NCBI GenBank assembly: GCA_029838215.1 | Contig: JALGVI010000010.1 | Location: 1 to 48,394, forward strand | From: Candidatus Helarchaeota archaeon | GTDB lineage: Archaea; Asgardarchaeota; Lokiarchaeia; Helarchaeales; RDOG01 | Reading direction: 5' to 3' | DNA: 48,394 nt | In this document: piece by piece, positions 1 through 9,441 of the stretch | Layout: every line of letters begins with the position of its first letter | Numbering within the stretch: position 1 is the first letter of the stretch | Position numbers and translations under genes: made by a program | The notes under the pieces: model-generated | What the model saw: the letters and a program-made list of their open reading frames with translations, nothing else | What the model was told of the DNA's origin: nothing | Database searches by the model: none

Positions 1-698
1 CCAGGGAGGTCCTGCTTATTTGCAATGACGGCGATGCGGGCGAGCGGTTCTTCCCGCTTAATTAAATTTATGAAAAGGCGCGAATCATTGATGTTTTTTG
101 ATGAAGCGGAATCCACCACGACTAATACAAGGTCTGCACCTTTGACGAAGCGCTTCCATAATGGAGCATACTTTTCCTGTCCCGCACTATCCCAGAAGTA
201 CAAATTCGTACGCGGCGTGATCGGAATCGTGACCTCTTCACCCGTGATCGTGGGAATGTGTCGGCGTGGAATTTCTTTTTTCTCGAGCAGGCGCATCAAT
301 GTTGTCTTTCCGACACCAGAAAATCCGATGACAGTGATTTTATTGCGAATGCGTTCGAATACTTCGTCAGTGTATTCGTCAAATTCCAAGAATTCTTCAA
401 GAGATCCTGATTTTAGCGTCTCAGGAGGATAGCGCTTTAGGAATTCTTCAGATAGGTCTAAAAGTTCGTTGTAGATGGTTTCATCATCGTCCACGGAATC
501 GTTGATGAAGATAAAAATCAGGTCGTAATCAGCATTTGTGGAGAAACCGATCTTATAATCCACGATGTCGATGAATTGTATGACATCCTTCTTTATTTGT
601 TTCAAGAAGGAAACAAGACTCGTGACATCAAGGCTATCTCCATATACCATTTCAAAGATCTTATAATTACCTCGAAAGATGAGGACTTGGCGTAACAT
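1..698 (-). CDS. Longin/roadblock-like domain fused to Arf/Ras-type small GTPase (3' end cut by window)
   Basis: Reading the minus strand from the ATG at 696-698 gives an open frame of 232 codons that runs off the window edge. Residues 1 to about 95 alternate strands and helices like the longin/roadblock-like proteins elsewhere in this window, beginning MLRQVLIFRGNYKIF. Residues 120 onward are a P-loop GTPase: G1 GFSGVGKT at 125-132, a conserved Thr in the switch I region (PTITGEE), G3 WDSAGQE at 169-175 and G4 NKQD at 227-230. G5 lies beyond the edge. Ras-like GTPases act as nucleotide-dependent switches, and longin/roadblock domains commonly bind or regulate them. Having both on one chain suggests built-in regulation, which is inference. 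The next gene on the same strand, the subtilase at 744-4709, ends 45 bases upstream of this start. Confidence 0.85.
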   Translation of the reverse strand, partial: MLRQVLIFRGNYKIFEMVYGDSLDVTSLVSFLKQIKKDVIQFIDIVDYKIGFSTNADYDLIFIFINDSVDDDETIYNELLDLSEEFLKRYPPETLKSGSLEEFLEFDEYTDEVFERIRNKITVIGFSGVGKTTLMRLLEKKEIPRRHIPTITGEEVTIPITPRTNLYFWDSAGQEKYAPLWKRFVKGADLVLVVVDSASSKNINDSRLFINLIKREEPLARIAVIANKQDLP

Positions 699-743
699 CT
701 TGATCAATCCATTCTTCGTGCTTGAAAAGTCCTTTCAGTTTAG

Positions 744-3700
744 TTAGAATTTCTCGTCATTATATTTATCTTTTGCAGAAGTAATGGTATTATCTTTTGG
801 ATCTGCTAATTTTTGAGGTGAATTTTTTTGAATTCTGGTTCCACAGTGAATGCAATAAAAATGAGACGGACTTATTGGAGTCAACTGTCCACATTCAGAG
901 CAAAGTATCTGAGGAATACTTTCCTTTTGGAGGCGATACCCGCAGTTCATGCAAAAGATGCGATCGGGTCCTTTAGGATAGACTCTTCCGCACTTGGGAC
1001 ATGTAATGACAGAGGACTTGCTTGAAATTTTTTTAGGGGCGATTTCTCGGCGATGCTTTCGGTCGTAAAATAGATACACGACAATTAAAGCGATACTTCC
1101 AACAATCGTTATCACGAGAATGATGATCCCTGCATAGACCATCGTGATTGGCACGGGATTCATGTTTAGTAGTTTCATCACTTGTCCGTCATCACCATAT
1201 TCACCATCTTCATCAATGGCGACAAGGAGAAGCCCATATTTAGAATCCGTCAATGGAATGATTTGCTCAGAAAAATCAGTGATACCTGTCAGTGGAATGG
1301 TTAAAGACCCGGAGAAGAGTCCGTTGCCAGCATTTGTTAGTTCTTGAGCCATTACGACTTCATAACCGTATGCCATATTACGTGAATCAACTACCAAGGT
1401 CAGCAATAAAACCCATACGTGTAGATCAGAAGTAGAATCTTCTGCATCACTGCTTCGAATTGAGAAATAAAGCGTGCTTCCATAATTTACGTAAATTCCC
1501 ATCAAAGACCACATGCTTAGTGGAAGTCCGTTGAGCATTGCAGAATTCTCGTTTAATTCAGGGGCTTCATTGTTAATGAAAAAACCATTCATCTCGCTCC
1601 CGAAGATAAAGCTTGAATTGATCTTGACTTGAATGAAAATGCCGTAATTACCGGCAGGATAAGAATCTGAAAAACTCGTCACGGTACTGAAATTGACGGC
1701 ACATCCTTCCACGTTGGTGGTGTTTACGAGAGAAACCGATTCGTACACGTTCGAGTGTTCACCACTTCCCATCGAACTTATGTACGCGTTGATAATAATG
1801 CTGGAGTTCTCAAGAGAAAGGTCGCTCTCAATTGTTGCATTAATGTAAAGCTGGTCGAGGGTTCTGTATAGATCAATTTCCGCCTGAGAATATGAGCCAC
1901 CAGCCTTGTTCTGAGTTCGACTCAAGTTAAATGATTGCACGCGAATGCTTTGGTTGACGACCTTGAAAAAACAAAAACCTTCATCTGAAGAGCTCGTGGT
2001 AATATTCAGGCGATAATAGCCTGAGGAATTTACCGTGACATTGATATAATAACTGCCATTTTCAACGAATGAGAAGTTGGACTGTTCGATGGAATCCACG
2101 TCTTCCCAAATGCCGTAAGATGAGTTCCAGCAGGAAAGGATTGCCGTGGCATTTATTCCCAGGCTCAAGTTATCAAGATAAGTGTCATTCTCGAGACTCC
2201 AAGCATATAGACCAATGGGAATGGAAGTACTGCCCGGTTCCGTTAGCTTTACGAGTGTTGCATTTGGAATTACTTGCAACGAAGCATTGATTTGGCTTGA
2301 TCGGCTACGATTTTCCAAAAGCCATTGAAATGTTTGATTAATTAACTGAGTATTTGATTCTCTATAATAGAGATCATCGTAAAAGTGACGTTCTCCGCCA
2401 TATACAACCAATTTGCTGTTATTTGTATTTGTGGAGACCGCAAGAACGGGGAGAGAAGAATATCTAGCTAGAACGGTCGCCTTTGCCGCATTCACGTTTA
2501 GAGCGTGTCCCACGAGCCAAGTATATGAAGAAATTTCATGCGTGATTGGATGCTCTTCAATATCTCGAATGGAAATCGTCCAGACATCTCGACTTATGCC
2601 ATAATCATGTTCCTGGCATATTTTGGTGGATGAAAAACTGATGCCTGAATCAAGCGACAAGAGCAAGTCATTTAGTGGTTCTCTTGCGAAGTTGGGATAT
2701 TCAGCACCAAGGATTAGGATAGAACCGCCATTTTGATAAAAAGACGTGATGGCATTAAGCTCATCAGGTGAGAACATGATCTCAACGTCGGGCAACATCA
2801 AGATGTCAAAATTATCGAGGTTTTCAGTCGTTATCAAGTCTTTAAAAAGAACGACATCGTACCCACGACCATTTAAGTCTTCAATGACATCATTATAATT
2901 TGATAGGTACGTGTCGGTAGCATCCGCATTGTGATATCCATCAAAATACACGCGTCCAGTCGGAAACCGAACGGTCAGATTCACGTATATCTCGTGAAGA
3001 AGAGTTCCCGTGCCGTTTTGCCTAACTTGTATTATTCCAAAATGGTTATTTGGAGTTGTATTTACGGGAATGTTAAGGATGATTCCAATATCAGAATAAT
3101 TTGCAGCATCATTAATTATCAAATCCGTTGAATTAATGAGAATCTCATTCCCCGATAGGCTCTTGAATGACAAATACGGACTTAATGTGGTCGGAATTGT
3201 CATCGTGAAGACATCAGGATAGGATTTTACCACTTCGACCCTCAATTCTTCGACATTCCCTGGATAAGAAATGATATTGAACGGCTCGGATGGAATGTTT
3301 TTTGGAAATACAGTCGACACGTTAAAACAGTTCGTGGTATTCCACGCGGGATTTTGGTTGAGAAAATTAAAGGCCGCCGTGACGTTTATGAGTCCCGCTC
3401 CTTGAATGTTTGGACCGGGATTTCCTGTCAGATTTGAAGCAGTTTCCATCAACGCGATTTTTGCGGCTTCAGGAGTCAAACCGGGAAATGCTTCTTTAAG
3501 GATGGCAATTGCTCCGGAAACGACTGGAGTTGCCATGCTGGTTCCACTTAGCGGCACGTATAGGTCGAATAAGCCGATGCTTTGATACTTAAACAGGGCT
3601 TCAAAATAGGTTCCCCTTGCCAGAGCCGAATAAATTTCCACACCGGGTGCAATCACGTTTGGTCTGAAATAGTTCAAGGTTGTTGGTCCACGGCTACTAA

Positions 3701-4709
3701 AGCTTGCAATTTCATTGTTGGAATCAGATGCTCCAACAGAAATCACGCGGCGGGCGCTTCCGGGAGCACGGGAAGAAAGGAAGGAGGGTCCTTCATTTCC
3801 AACTCCTGCAACGACAATCACGCCTTTCTGGACAGCTGCATCAACAGCAAGAGATATTGGATGATCAGGGTCGGGATCTCCGTAAAATCCCAGACTCATA
3901 GATACAATATCTGCACCAGCGGTATCAACAGCCCATTCGAGAGCCGCGATAATTGCGGATAGTGACCCATCTCCGGATCTATCAAGACACTTGGCATTGA
4001 TTAATCGTGCACCCGAAGCAACGCCTTTAAAATCATATCCGTAAACGGAACCAATGCCGCTACCCAATGCTATGCCCGCAACATGCGTGCCGTGTCCCAG
4101 TAAATCCGTGGTTGATTCTTCGTCATCTTCATCCCATCCATATGTAGCGGATACAAAGCTTTTTTCCTGAGCGACCTTTCCTAGAAGATCAACATGATAT
4201 TTATAGATTCCAGAATCTAAAACGGCTATTTTTATGCCGCTCCCATCATATGTAGCAGGGGTATCAATGAGTGCGCGAACATCCCCTAAATCGATAGGCG
4301 TGTCCTTTGCTTGAAGTTGAAAGTCGGAGGGATCAATAACGTGAATTTTTTCATCAACGATCATGCTTCTAATGAACGGTAAGGTTGCAACGATTCCTGC
4401 CTGATCCCTGGTAAGGGATAAGCACAGTCCTTTGAAAGACGAGAAAACATGATAAATAGGGGGTGCCTGACCGAGACTTGTCTCTATTCTAGTTATTTGA
4501 TCTTCAAGTGATATCATGTTATCGAGAACGAGAATGAATCGTTGATCCGGATTAAAATCAATGCTCGTTAAATCCAAATCAACCACATTTGAATTAATAA
4601 TAGGTTGATTAGAAGCATTAGACATGAATAACATCGAGTAGAAAGAACTGAAAAATAGACTTGAAGCAAACATGAATAAAAAAATGAAGATGAGTTGCTT
4701 TTTAGCCAT
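744..4709 (-). CDS. Secreted, membrane-anchored subtilisin-like serine protease (S8) with two C-terminal zinc ribbons
   Basis: I chose the ATG at 4707-4709 because it places a normal signal peptide (MAKKQLIFIFLFMFASSLFF) at the N-terminus. The frame also opens 34 codons upstream at 4811. Numbered from 4709 (1321 aa): an I9-like propeptide at about 55-125, then the S8 triad Asp165 (AVLDSG), His206 (HGTHVAG) and Ser391 (GTSMATP), with oxyanion Asn305 (GVGNEGP). The catalytic domain is followed by some 700 residues of Asn/Ser/Thr-rich, beta-rich sequence with many N-x-S/T sequons, fitting an extracellular stalk. One transmembrane helix at about 1191-1213 and a basic stop-transfer segment come next. 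The tail then carries two zinc ribbons (CPKC...CMNC at 1237-1261 and CSEC...CIHC at 1270-1294). The predicted topology is protease outside and zinc ribbons inside. Protease identity is certain; the role of the ribbons is unknown. Confidence 0.95.
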   Translation of the reverse strand: MAKKQLIFIFLFMFASSLFFSSFYSMLFMSNASNQPIINSNVVDLDLTSIDFNPDQRFILVLDNMISLEDQITRIETSLGQAPPIYHVFSSFKGLCLSLTRDQAGIVATLPFIRSMIVDEKIHVIDPSDFQLQAKDTPIDLGDVRALIDTPATYDGSGIKIAVLDSGIYKYHVDLLGKVAQEKSFVSATYGWDEDDEESTTDLLGHGTHVAGIALGSGIGSVYGYDFKGVASGARLINAKCLDRSGDGSLSAIIAALEWAVDTAGADIVSMSLGFYGDPDPDHPISLAVDAAVQKGVIVVAGVGNEGPSFLSSRAPGSARRVISVGASDSNNEIASFSSRGPTTLNYFRPNVIAPGVEIYSALARGTYFEALFKYQSIGLFDLYVPLSGTSMATPVVSGAIAILKEAFPGLTPEAAKIALMETASNLTGNPGPNIQGAGLINVTAAFNFLNQNPAWNTTNCFNVSTVFPKNIPSEPFNIISYPGNVEELRVEVVKSYPDVFTMTIPTTLSPYLSFKSLSGNEILINSTDLIINDAANYSDIGIILNIPVNTTPNNHFGIIQVRQNGTGTLLHEIYVNLTVRFPTGRVYFDGYHNADATDTYLSNYNDVIEDLNGRGYDVVLFKDLITTENLDNFDILMLPDVEIMFSPDELNAITSFYQNGGSILILGAEYPNFAREPLNDLLLSLDSGISFSSTKICQEHDYGISRDVWTISIRDIEEHPITHEISSYTWLVGHALNVNAAKATVLARYSSLPVLAVSTNTNNSKLVVYGGERHFYDDLYYRESNTQLINQTFQWLLENRSRSSQINASLQVIPNATLVKLTEPGSTSIPIGLYAWSLENDTYLDNLSLGINATAILSCWNSSYGIWEDVDSIEQSNFSFVENGSYYINVTVNSSGYYRLNITTSSSDEGFCFFKVVNQSIRVQSFNLSRTQNKAGGSYSQAEIDLYRTLDQLYINATIESDLSLENSSIIINAYISSMGSGEHSNVYESVSLVNTTNVEGCAVNFSTVTSFSDSYPAGNYGIFIQVKINSSFIFGSEMNGFFINNEAPELNENSAMLNGLPLSMWSLMGIYVNYGSTLYFSIRSSDAEDSTSDLHVWVLLLTLVVDSRNMAYGYEVVMAQELTNAGNGLFSGSLTIPLTGITDFSEQIIPLTDSKYGLLLVAIDEDGEYGDDGQVMKLLNMNPVPITMVYAGIIILVITIVGSIALIVVYLFYDRKHRREIAPKKISSKSSVITCPKCGRVYPKGPDRIFCMNCGYRLQKESIPQILCSECGQLTPISPSHFYCIHCGTRIQKNSPQKLADPKDNTITSAKDKYNDEKF

Positions 4710-4887
4710 GAGAAAAACCCTTTTTCGTGAAATATTGAAGAATTGAAAATGAATCCGATATATATCTAATAAATACGATTTTTTTAACTTTTTGATTCTG
4801 GTAGATTTCATGTCATCAAAAAGACGTCAAAATCCACAAGTTATTAAAGAGAAAAAAGGGGTTTTGAAACAGAAAAAACGTTCAAAG

Positions 4888-5898
4888 TCACCAAGGAATT
4901 GAGATAGGGATGTCTTTCTTCTTTTCGGGATAACACGTTTCAAAGGCGGTTGTTCCTTTTGAAATTAGTTTATCTACAGATTTCCATTCATTCTTTTCCT
5001 TTCGTAGAATTTCAATTTCACAGGAAGCCAATTCACTATTATAGCAGAACATTCGCTTACCAGTTGGACCGAGGTATTCGACGCCTATTAAATCTTTTTT
5101 ATTGACGTTGAGAACGCCGTTGATCTTGAATTTTCCTGCAATTCCTGTAAAATTCCATTTCGTCAGGTCGTAATTGCCTTGATTTTTCAGCAACTTAATA
5201 ATCGAGTTCAACTTGAATTCCTGATTTTCCGTTTTAAGATAAAACGTGCTTAATTGCCGACCATCAGGTTTCAATTTTGAAGAAAGGAGTTCGAGGACAG
5301 CTCGGCGATTATCTTCAAAGAAGTTGCAATGCCCCCATGCCCAACCTGCACCATATTTACTTCCGTATACGTGTGCTTGCGTACCTGGCGCGTTTTTCAG
5401 GTTTATTATAGTATCATCAATTTTTATCTTTCCATTTAGATAAAATGCAAGGTTTGGCGAGCAATATGTCGTGCTTGCCAATTTAAACTTACGAATCAAG
5501 GCAGGAATGTGCTGATGTGTTTTGCGAGCGGTTTCAGGGAACGTCAGGTCCCATAGTATCCTGTGTCCGTTTGCCTTGACCTCGCCCATTGCTCGTTCGG
5601 AATCGAAAAATCCCTTTCCAATTTCAATGTAAAATTCTTCTTTCCTGCAATTGATTTTTTCACGGGGATAGGTAACTTTTTGGGCGATGTTTTTTGCATG
5701 GTCTTTCGAATTAAAATAGGAAAACCACAAGGCACCGGTTGCTAACGAAGTAATATCATTCGGTTTCATCAAGGTATAACGTATCCAAAAACCATCCTTT
5801 GTTTTAGGCTCGTGGAAAATCAGAAACCAAACTTCATAATGACCGCTTGCGTTTTCTTTCCACTTTATCACGTTATCCTTCCACGTCATGAGATTCAT
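4888..5898 (-). CDS. Unknown 336-aa protein, possibly lipocalin-like (CrtC/AttH/Svf1 type)
   Basis: A soluble protein without signal peptide or membrane helix, rich in Trp, Tyr and short beta-strand patterns. Phrases such as GHYEVWFLIFHEPKTKDGFWIRYTL near the N-terminus (here about residues 19-43) and GAGWAWGHCNFF in the middle recall the double-lipocalin fold of hydroxyneurosporene synthase/AttH/Svf1 and tocopherol cyclase-like proteins, which handle isoprenoid or lipid substrates. The family call rests on pattern memory and not on catalytic residues, so it is tentative. It is divergent from the acyl-CoA dehydrogenase at 6072 with 173 bases between them, which must hold both promoters. CrtI-like enzymes are encoded 4 kb away, so an isoprenoid or lipid role is possible. 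Confidence 0.55.
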   Translation of the reverse strand: MNLMTWKDNVIKWKENASGHYEVWFLIFHEPKTKDGFWIRYTLMKPNDITSLATGALWFSYFNSKDHAKNIAQKVTYPREKINCRKEEFYIEIGKGFFDSERAMGEVKANGHRILWDLTFPETARKTHQHIPALIRKFKLASTTYCSPNLAFYLNGKIKIDDTIINLKNAPGTQAHVYGSKYGAGWAWGHCNFFEDNRRAVLELLSSKLKPDGRQLSTFYLKTENQEFKLNSIIKLLKNQGNYDLTKWNFTGIAGKFKINGVLNVNKKDLIGVEYLGPTGKRMFCYNSELASCEIEILRKEKNEWKSVDKLISKGTTAFETCYPEKKKDIPISIPW

Positions 5899-6071
5899 CT
5901 CAAGCCAAAATTTTCCGTGAAGTACTTTATCGGTTCAAATATTAATAATCGAATTTATCTTCCTGCAACGGATCTTGAAGTATGTCGTGGATTAGTAAGT
6001 AATTATTATAAAAACAAACGATTCAATCCTTAGATAAGCAACATGAGTTGATAAGGAAAACATGATGGTCG

Positions 6072-7319
6072 ATGATAATGAAAGAAGGAGAAATCAAATT
6101 CGAAGATTTAAATTGGACGCCGGGTGAGAGCTTAGCAGAAGGATCCTTATTATTGTACACGTCTGAAGAACGTGAGTTTAGAAAAGAAATTCAAGCATTT
6201 GCACGCGATGAGATTTGGCCTCTAGACGAAAAAATCGAAAGGGAAGCAAGTTTTGATACCTGCCGAGAGATTATAAGAATAATGGCAAGGAAAAGTTTGC
6301 TTGGATTAGCATTCCCTAAGGAGCTAGGAGGAGGAGGCCATGGATATGTCATGAGAACGATTTTTGGAGAGGAATTGGCTGCCATTAATAGTGCAGTCGT
6401 GGTGACTTACGGTGCATCAGCTAATTTATTTAGTGCTCCGATCATTCATTTTGGAACTGATGAACAGAAGAAAAAGTACTTGCCACCTATCTTTTCAGGA
6501 GAGAAACTTGGCGGAATTGCAATAACGGAGCCAACCGCAGGGAGTGATGCTGTTGGAGGAATGCAAACGACTGCCATCAAGAAAGGAGATCATTACGTGA
6601 TAAATGGAGAAAAACGATTCATCACGAACGGCAGTAGGGCAGATTTCCTTCTTTTATATGCTTTAACCAACCCTGATGCACCCGCCAAGCACAAGGGTGT
6701 AAGTGCATTCATTGTCGAAACGGATACACCAGGATTTGAACGCGTGAAAGATTTTGAGCTTTGCGGGCGACGAGGTTCAATAAATTCACATCTGCGGTTT
6801 AACGACATGGAGATCCCTGCAGAAAACCTTGTCGGTGGACTGGAAATGGAAAATAAAGGAGTCCAAATCATGATGTATGGTTTAGACGGTGAAAGATGTT
6901 TCACCAGCTCACAATATGTTGGCGTAGCTCGGTCTGCATTTGAAGTCGCCTTCAAATATGCGAATTTAAGATATCAATTTAAGAAATTCATCAGGGAATT
7001 TGAAGGAATAAGTTTTCGCATCTCAAGCATGTACGCGAAGTTGGAGGCAGGTCGTCTAATGATGCTTCGGGCAGCACGCATGCTCGATGCGGGTTTAAAA
7101 GCAACGAAGGAGGTAGCCGCCGCCAAGTTCACGTGTGCTGATAATCAAATGGATATAGTACTTGATGCGTGTCAAATCTGTGGGGGAATTGGCTATACAA
7201 AAGAATTTCCCGTAGAACGTTACTTGCGTGATAGCAAGATCTCTCAAATTTCTGCGGGCACGACGGACATCATGCGATATTTGGTTCAAAGAGAGCTCTA
7301 TAGAGAACTAAAATCCTAA
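6072..7319 (+). CDS. Acyl-CoA dehydrogenase (FAD flavoprotein) with an isovaleryl-CoA-type catalytic Glu position
   Basis: Full-length ACAD of 415 aa. It would oxidise an acyl-CoA at the alpha-beta bond and pass electrons to an electron-transfer flavoprotein; no ETF genes are in the window. The N-terminal helical domain (about 30-145) is followed by the beta domain with the FAD-binding signature ITEPTAGSDA at 151-160 and the helical C-terminal domain with CGGIGYTKEFPVERYLRD. At the usual catalytic Glu position of short/medium-chain enzymes the sequence is SAGTTDI (Ala395). Glu occurs in GLDGER (Glu274), the place used by isovaleryl-CoA and long-chain dehydrogenases. This predicts a branched, long-chain or isoprenoid-derived acyl-CoA substrate. 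Start codons at 6072 and 6078 are both possible. The gene stands alone, with an oligo-T terminator just downstream. Confidence 0.93.
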   Translation: MIMKEGEIKFEDLNWTPGESLAEGSLLLYTSEEREFRKEIQAFARDEIWPLDEKIEREASFDTCREIIRIMARKSLLGLAFPKELGGGGHGYVMRTIFGEELAAINSAVVVTYGASANLFSAPIIHFGTDEQKKKYLPPIFSGEKLGGIAITEPTAGSDAVGGMQTTAIKKGDHYVINGEKRFITNGSRADFLLLYALTNPDAPAKHKGVSAFIVETDTPGFERVKDFELCGRRGSINSHLRFNDMEIPAENLVGGLEMENKGVQIMMYGLDGERCFTSSQYVGVARSAFEVAFKYANLRYQFKKFIREFEGISFRISSMYAKLEAGRLMMLRAARMLDAGLKATKEVAAAKFTCADNQMDIVLDACQICGGIGYTKEFPVERYLRDSKISQISAGTTDIMRYLVQRELYRELKS

Positions 7320-7326
7320 ATCATTC

Positions 7327-7334
7327 TTTTTTTT
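7327..7334 (+). terminator. Oligo-T terminator after the acyl-CoA dehydrogenase gene
   Basis: A run of eight T begins 7 bases after the stop codon. Archaeal RNA polymerase stops at such T-runs without needing a hairpin. Confidence 0.5.
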
Positions 7335-7361
7335 CTCACAAATTCATTTTAATGACATAAA

Positions 7362-7369
7362 TTTATAAG
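7362..7369 (+). promoter_or_regulatory. TATA-like box upstream of the SAP/longin gene
   Basis: TTTATAAG lies in a short AT-rich gap 84 bases before the ATG at 7454. It fits the archaeal TATA consensus and would give a 5' leader of roughly 55-60 bases. Confidence 0.35.
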
Positions 7370-7453
7370 AAGGATCTTAGAAAATACTTAACTAGTATTT
7401 AGACAGATCGCGGTGTTTTTAATCTTGAACGATTTCCCGAGAGAGAATTGGTG

Positions 7454-8311
7454 ATGCCAGCAAGCAAGAAGAAGAAAGTTAAGAAGTCATCGAAGAGAGG
7501 TACTAAACAGAAGGCTAAGGGAAAGAAAAAGAAAACATTTAGGAAAATAAGATATTTCGATGATTTACTTGCTTCAAAACATACGAGTGAAGATCGGTTA
7601 AATCATCTAATGGTTCTCTCAAATGTTTCATTCAAGCTTGAAGAATCCAGAGCGAGCATTATTGAAAAGATCATGTATGAATCAGTGCTGGGTCTTGATG
7701 AAGCAACAAACATCTTGTACACGGAAGATGAATTAAGAAAAATTTGCAATGAACTCGGCATTATAGGTGTGGAGAATAGAACGAAAAGTAATTTAATCGG
7801 CATTCTTTTAAAACATCTTCCTGCAAAAAGGAAGCGGAAAATAGAAACAATAATCGAGGAAAATATCGAAGAAGAAAAAGAACTGCACATTCACAATATA
7901 TTTCTAATTCACCCTGATGGTTGTTGTCTTTACTCCTACAATCTGGAACCGATTTCGATTGGAGATGTCCAAATTGTCACAAGTGCATTAAATGCCATTG
8001 ATTCGTTGATTCGGGAGATCACGAGGAGCAAACAGAGACTCGATTCAATCGATATTAAAGAAAAAGAACTGATTTTTGAATATGGGAAATTGGATCTTGC
8101 GAAGGAAACAGACCAACATTATCCTAAATGGAATTTAATTGGAGTTCTCTTGCTAAATCAAGATAGTGCACTTGCTCGAAGTTTATTACGGGAAGTCGTT
8201 ACGAAGTTTGAACAGAGATTTGAGAATTATTTATATGATTTTGATGGTTGCTTGGATGTTTTTGAATCTGCCGATGATATAATTCGAGAGGTATTTGATT
8301 TTTATTTTTAA
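7454..8311 (+). CDS. Lys-rich SAP-like plus longin/roadblock-like domain protein
   Basis: The frame opens at TTG (7448) and GTG (7451), but ATG at 7454 is the best start (285 aa). The first 35 residues are almost all Lys, Arg, Ser and Gly, a disordered basic tail able to bind nucleic acid. The middle, about residues 85-120, contains ELRKICNELGIIGVENRTKS followed by LIGILLKHL. This resembles SAP or Rho-N helix-extended-helix modules that bind DNA or RNA. From about 145 to the end the pattern (IHNIFLIHPDGCCLYSYN, then a long helix and strands) matches the longin/roadblock-like proteins at 1-698, 25088 and 33891. The whole combination suggests a nucleic-acid-associated partner of a small GTPase; this is inference from fold pattern only. 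Confidence 0.7.
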   Translation: MPASKKKKVKKSSKRGTKQKAKGKKKKTFRKIRYFDDLLASKHTSEDRLNHLMVLSNVSFKLEESRASIIEKIMYESVLGLDEATNILYTEDELRKICNELGIIGVENRTKSNLIGILLKHLPAKRKRKIETIIEENIEEEKELHIHNIFLIHPDGCCLYSYNLEPISIGDVQIVTSALNAIDSLIREITRSKQRLDSIDIKEKELIFEYGKLDLAKETDQHYPKWNLIGVLLLNQDSALARSLLREVVTKFEQRFENYLYDFDGCLDVFESADDIIREVFDFYF

Positions 8312-8346
8312 AATTTTAAAATGAATATTTTGTGGATGTTGATAAG

Positions 8347-9408
8347 ATGGTAGATTACAAGTTATTAATGAGAGAGGAATGGGACTTTGCCCAGCTGGAG
8401 GATTTCTTTCACAAATCATGGTTTCCTCAAGAGAAGGGTTCAAATGGAACCATGGATTTCACGGCAAGCGATCTCGAGAACCTCTTTACAAATTTTGAGA
8501 ATCAGGTTGTCATTGAGGCACGTGATGGGAACGAGTTAGTAGGATTGGTTACGGGTTTTCCACAAGAACTCAGTTTAGCGAACACGAAATTCAAGGGGTT
8601 GGTGCCCATGTTTCTCTTTGTTCTTGAACCATTTCGTCGCAAGAAGATTGCTACGACATTGATGAAAATGCTTTTAGAATTTGCCGAAAAATCAGGCTTT
8701 GGACTCATGGTAGCCAGCCCTGAGAGGTCGGGAAACGGACATAAAGTTCTTGAGAAGCTCGGTTGGAGACCACAAGCAAAATTTGAATCCAAGATAGCCT
8801 TTGCGCAATTCGACAAGCTAGCAGAATATAAAGATTTTAACGTTGTAGAACGAACTGTTGCTGGAAAATGGGCTAAAGATCAAAAGAAAGTTCCCGGTAT
8901 CTCAGAAGGATTTCGGAAGGCAACGGATGCAGATTATCCTGCGATCGTTGAATTATTGAACGAGTGTCCTGCTACAATCAAGCGCATGTGGACAGAAGAA
9001 ACGTATAAAAAGTTTTTGAAACTTTCAGGTTACTATGATGGCACGTCGTGGGTATGGGAAAAAGATGGAAAGATCGTGGCGACAGGAATCACAACGGTGC
9101 ACTCAATTCATTGGGCAAATGGAGAGGGTTTTACGCTTTTTCTTCGGCAGGTTGGAATCAAAGAAGAATTACCCATTGAAGAATCTATTAAATTCTTTGG
9201 ACAAATGCTAAATCTTGCAAGAAGTCACGAAAAAGACGTGATCGCTTTAAAAATGCCGGTAGGACAACACATCGAAAAGATCCTGAAGAAGGCAGAATTT
9301 CATGGCGATCAAAAAGGAAGATTATTCATGGTCTATCCAATAAAAAAGGAAGCCCAAGATTTAATGCCCGAAAAGAAAATAAAGAAATTTTATTTTGATA
9401 CGATCTGA
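8347..9408 (+). CDS. GNAT-family N-acetyltransferase, probably with two GNAT-like halves
   Basis: A protein of 353 aa from ATG 8347; a GTG at 8332 is in frame. The N-terminal half carries the GNAT core: a strand with NELVGLVTGFP, then VLEPFRRKKIATTLMKMLLE, which is the acetyl-CoA pyrophosphate-binding motif A (normally Q/R-x-x-G-x-G/A, here R-R-K-K-I-A), and GNGHKVLEKLGWRP as motif B. The second half (about 175-345) starts ISEGFRKATDADYPAIVELL, typical of the start of another GNAT unit, but I cannot see a clear motif A in it, so it may only bind substrate. The acceptor cannot be predicted. It follows the SAP/longin gene by 35 bases on the same strand and precedes a NodB-like gene. Confidence 0.8.
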   Translation: MVDYKLLMREEWDFAQLEDFFHKSWFPQEKGSNGTMDFTASDLENLFTNFENQVVIEARDGNELVGLVTGFPQELSLANTKFKGLVPMFLFVLEPFRRKKIATTLMKMLLEFAEKSGFGLMVASPERSGNGHKVLEKLGWRPQAKFESKIAFAQFDKLAEYKDFNVVERTVAGKWAKDQKKVPGISEGFRKATDADYPAIVELLNECPATIKRMWTEETYKKFLKLSGYYDGTSWVWEKDGKIVATGITTVHSIHWANGEGFTLFLRQVGIKEELPIEESIKFFGQMLNLARSHEKDVIALKMPVGQHIEKILKKAEFHGDQKGRLFMVYPIKKEAQDLMPEKKIKKFYFDTI

Positions 9409-9441
9409 ATTAGGATTAAAAGAAAAAAGGACAGATGCTTC

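Noticed and set aside
25..432. Plus-strand ORF of 135 codons
   Set aside because: It is the antisense shadow of the GTPase gene on the minus strand, whose G1, G3 and G4 motifs are clear.
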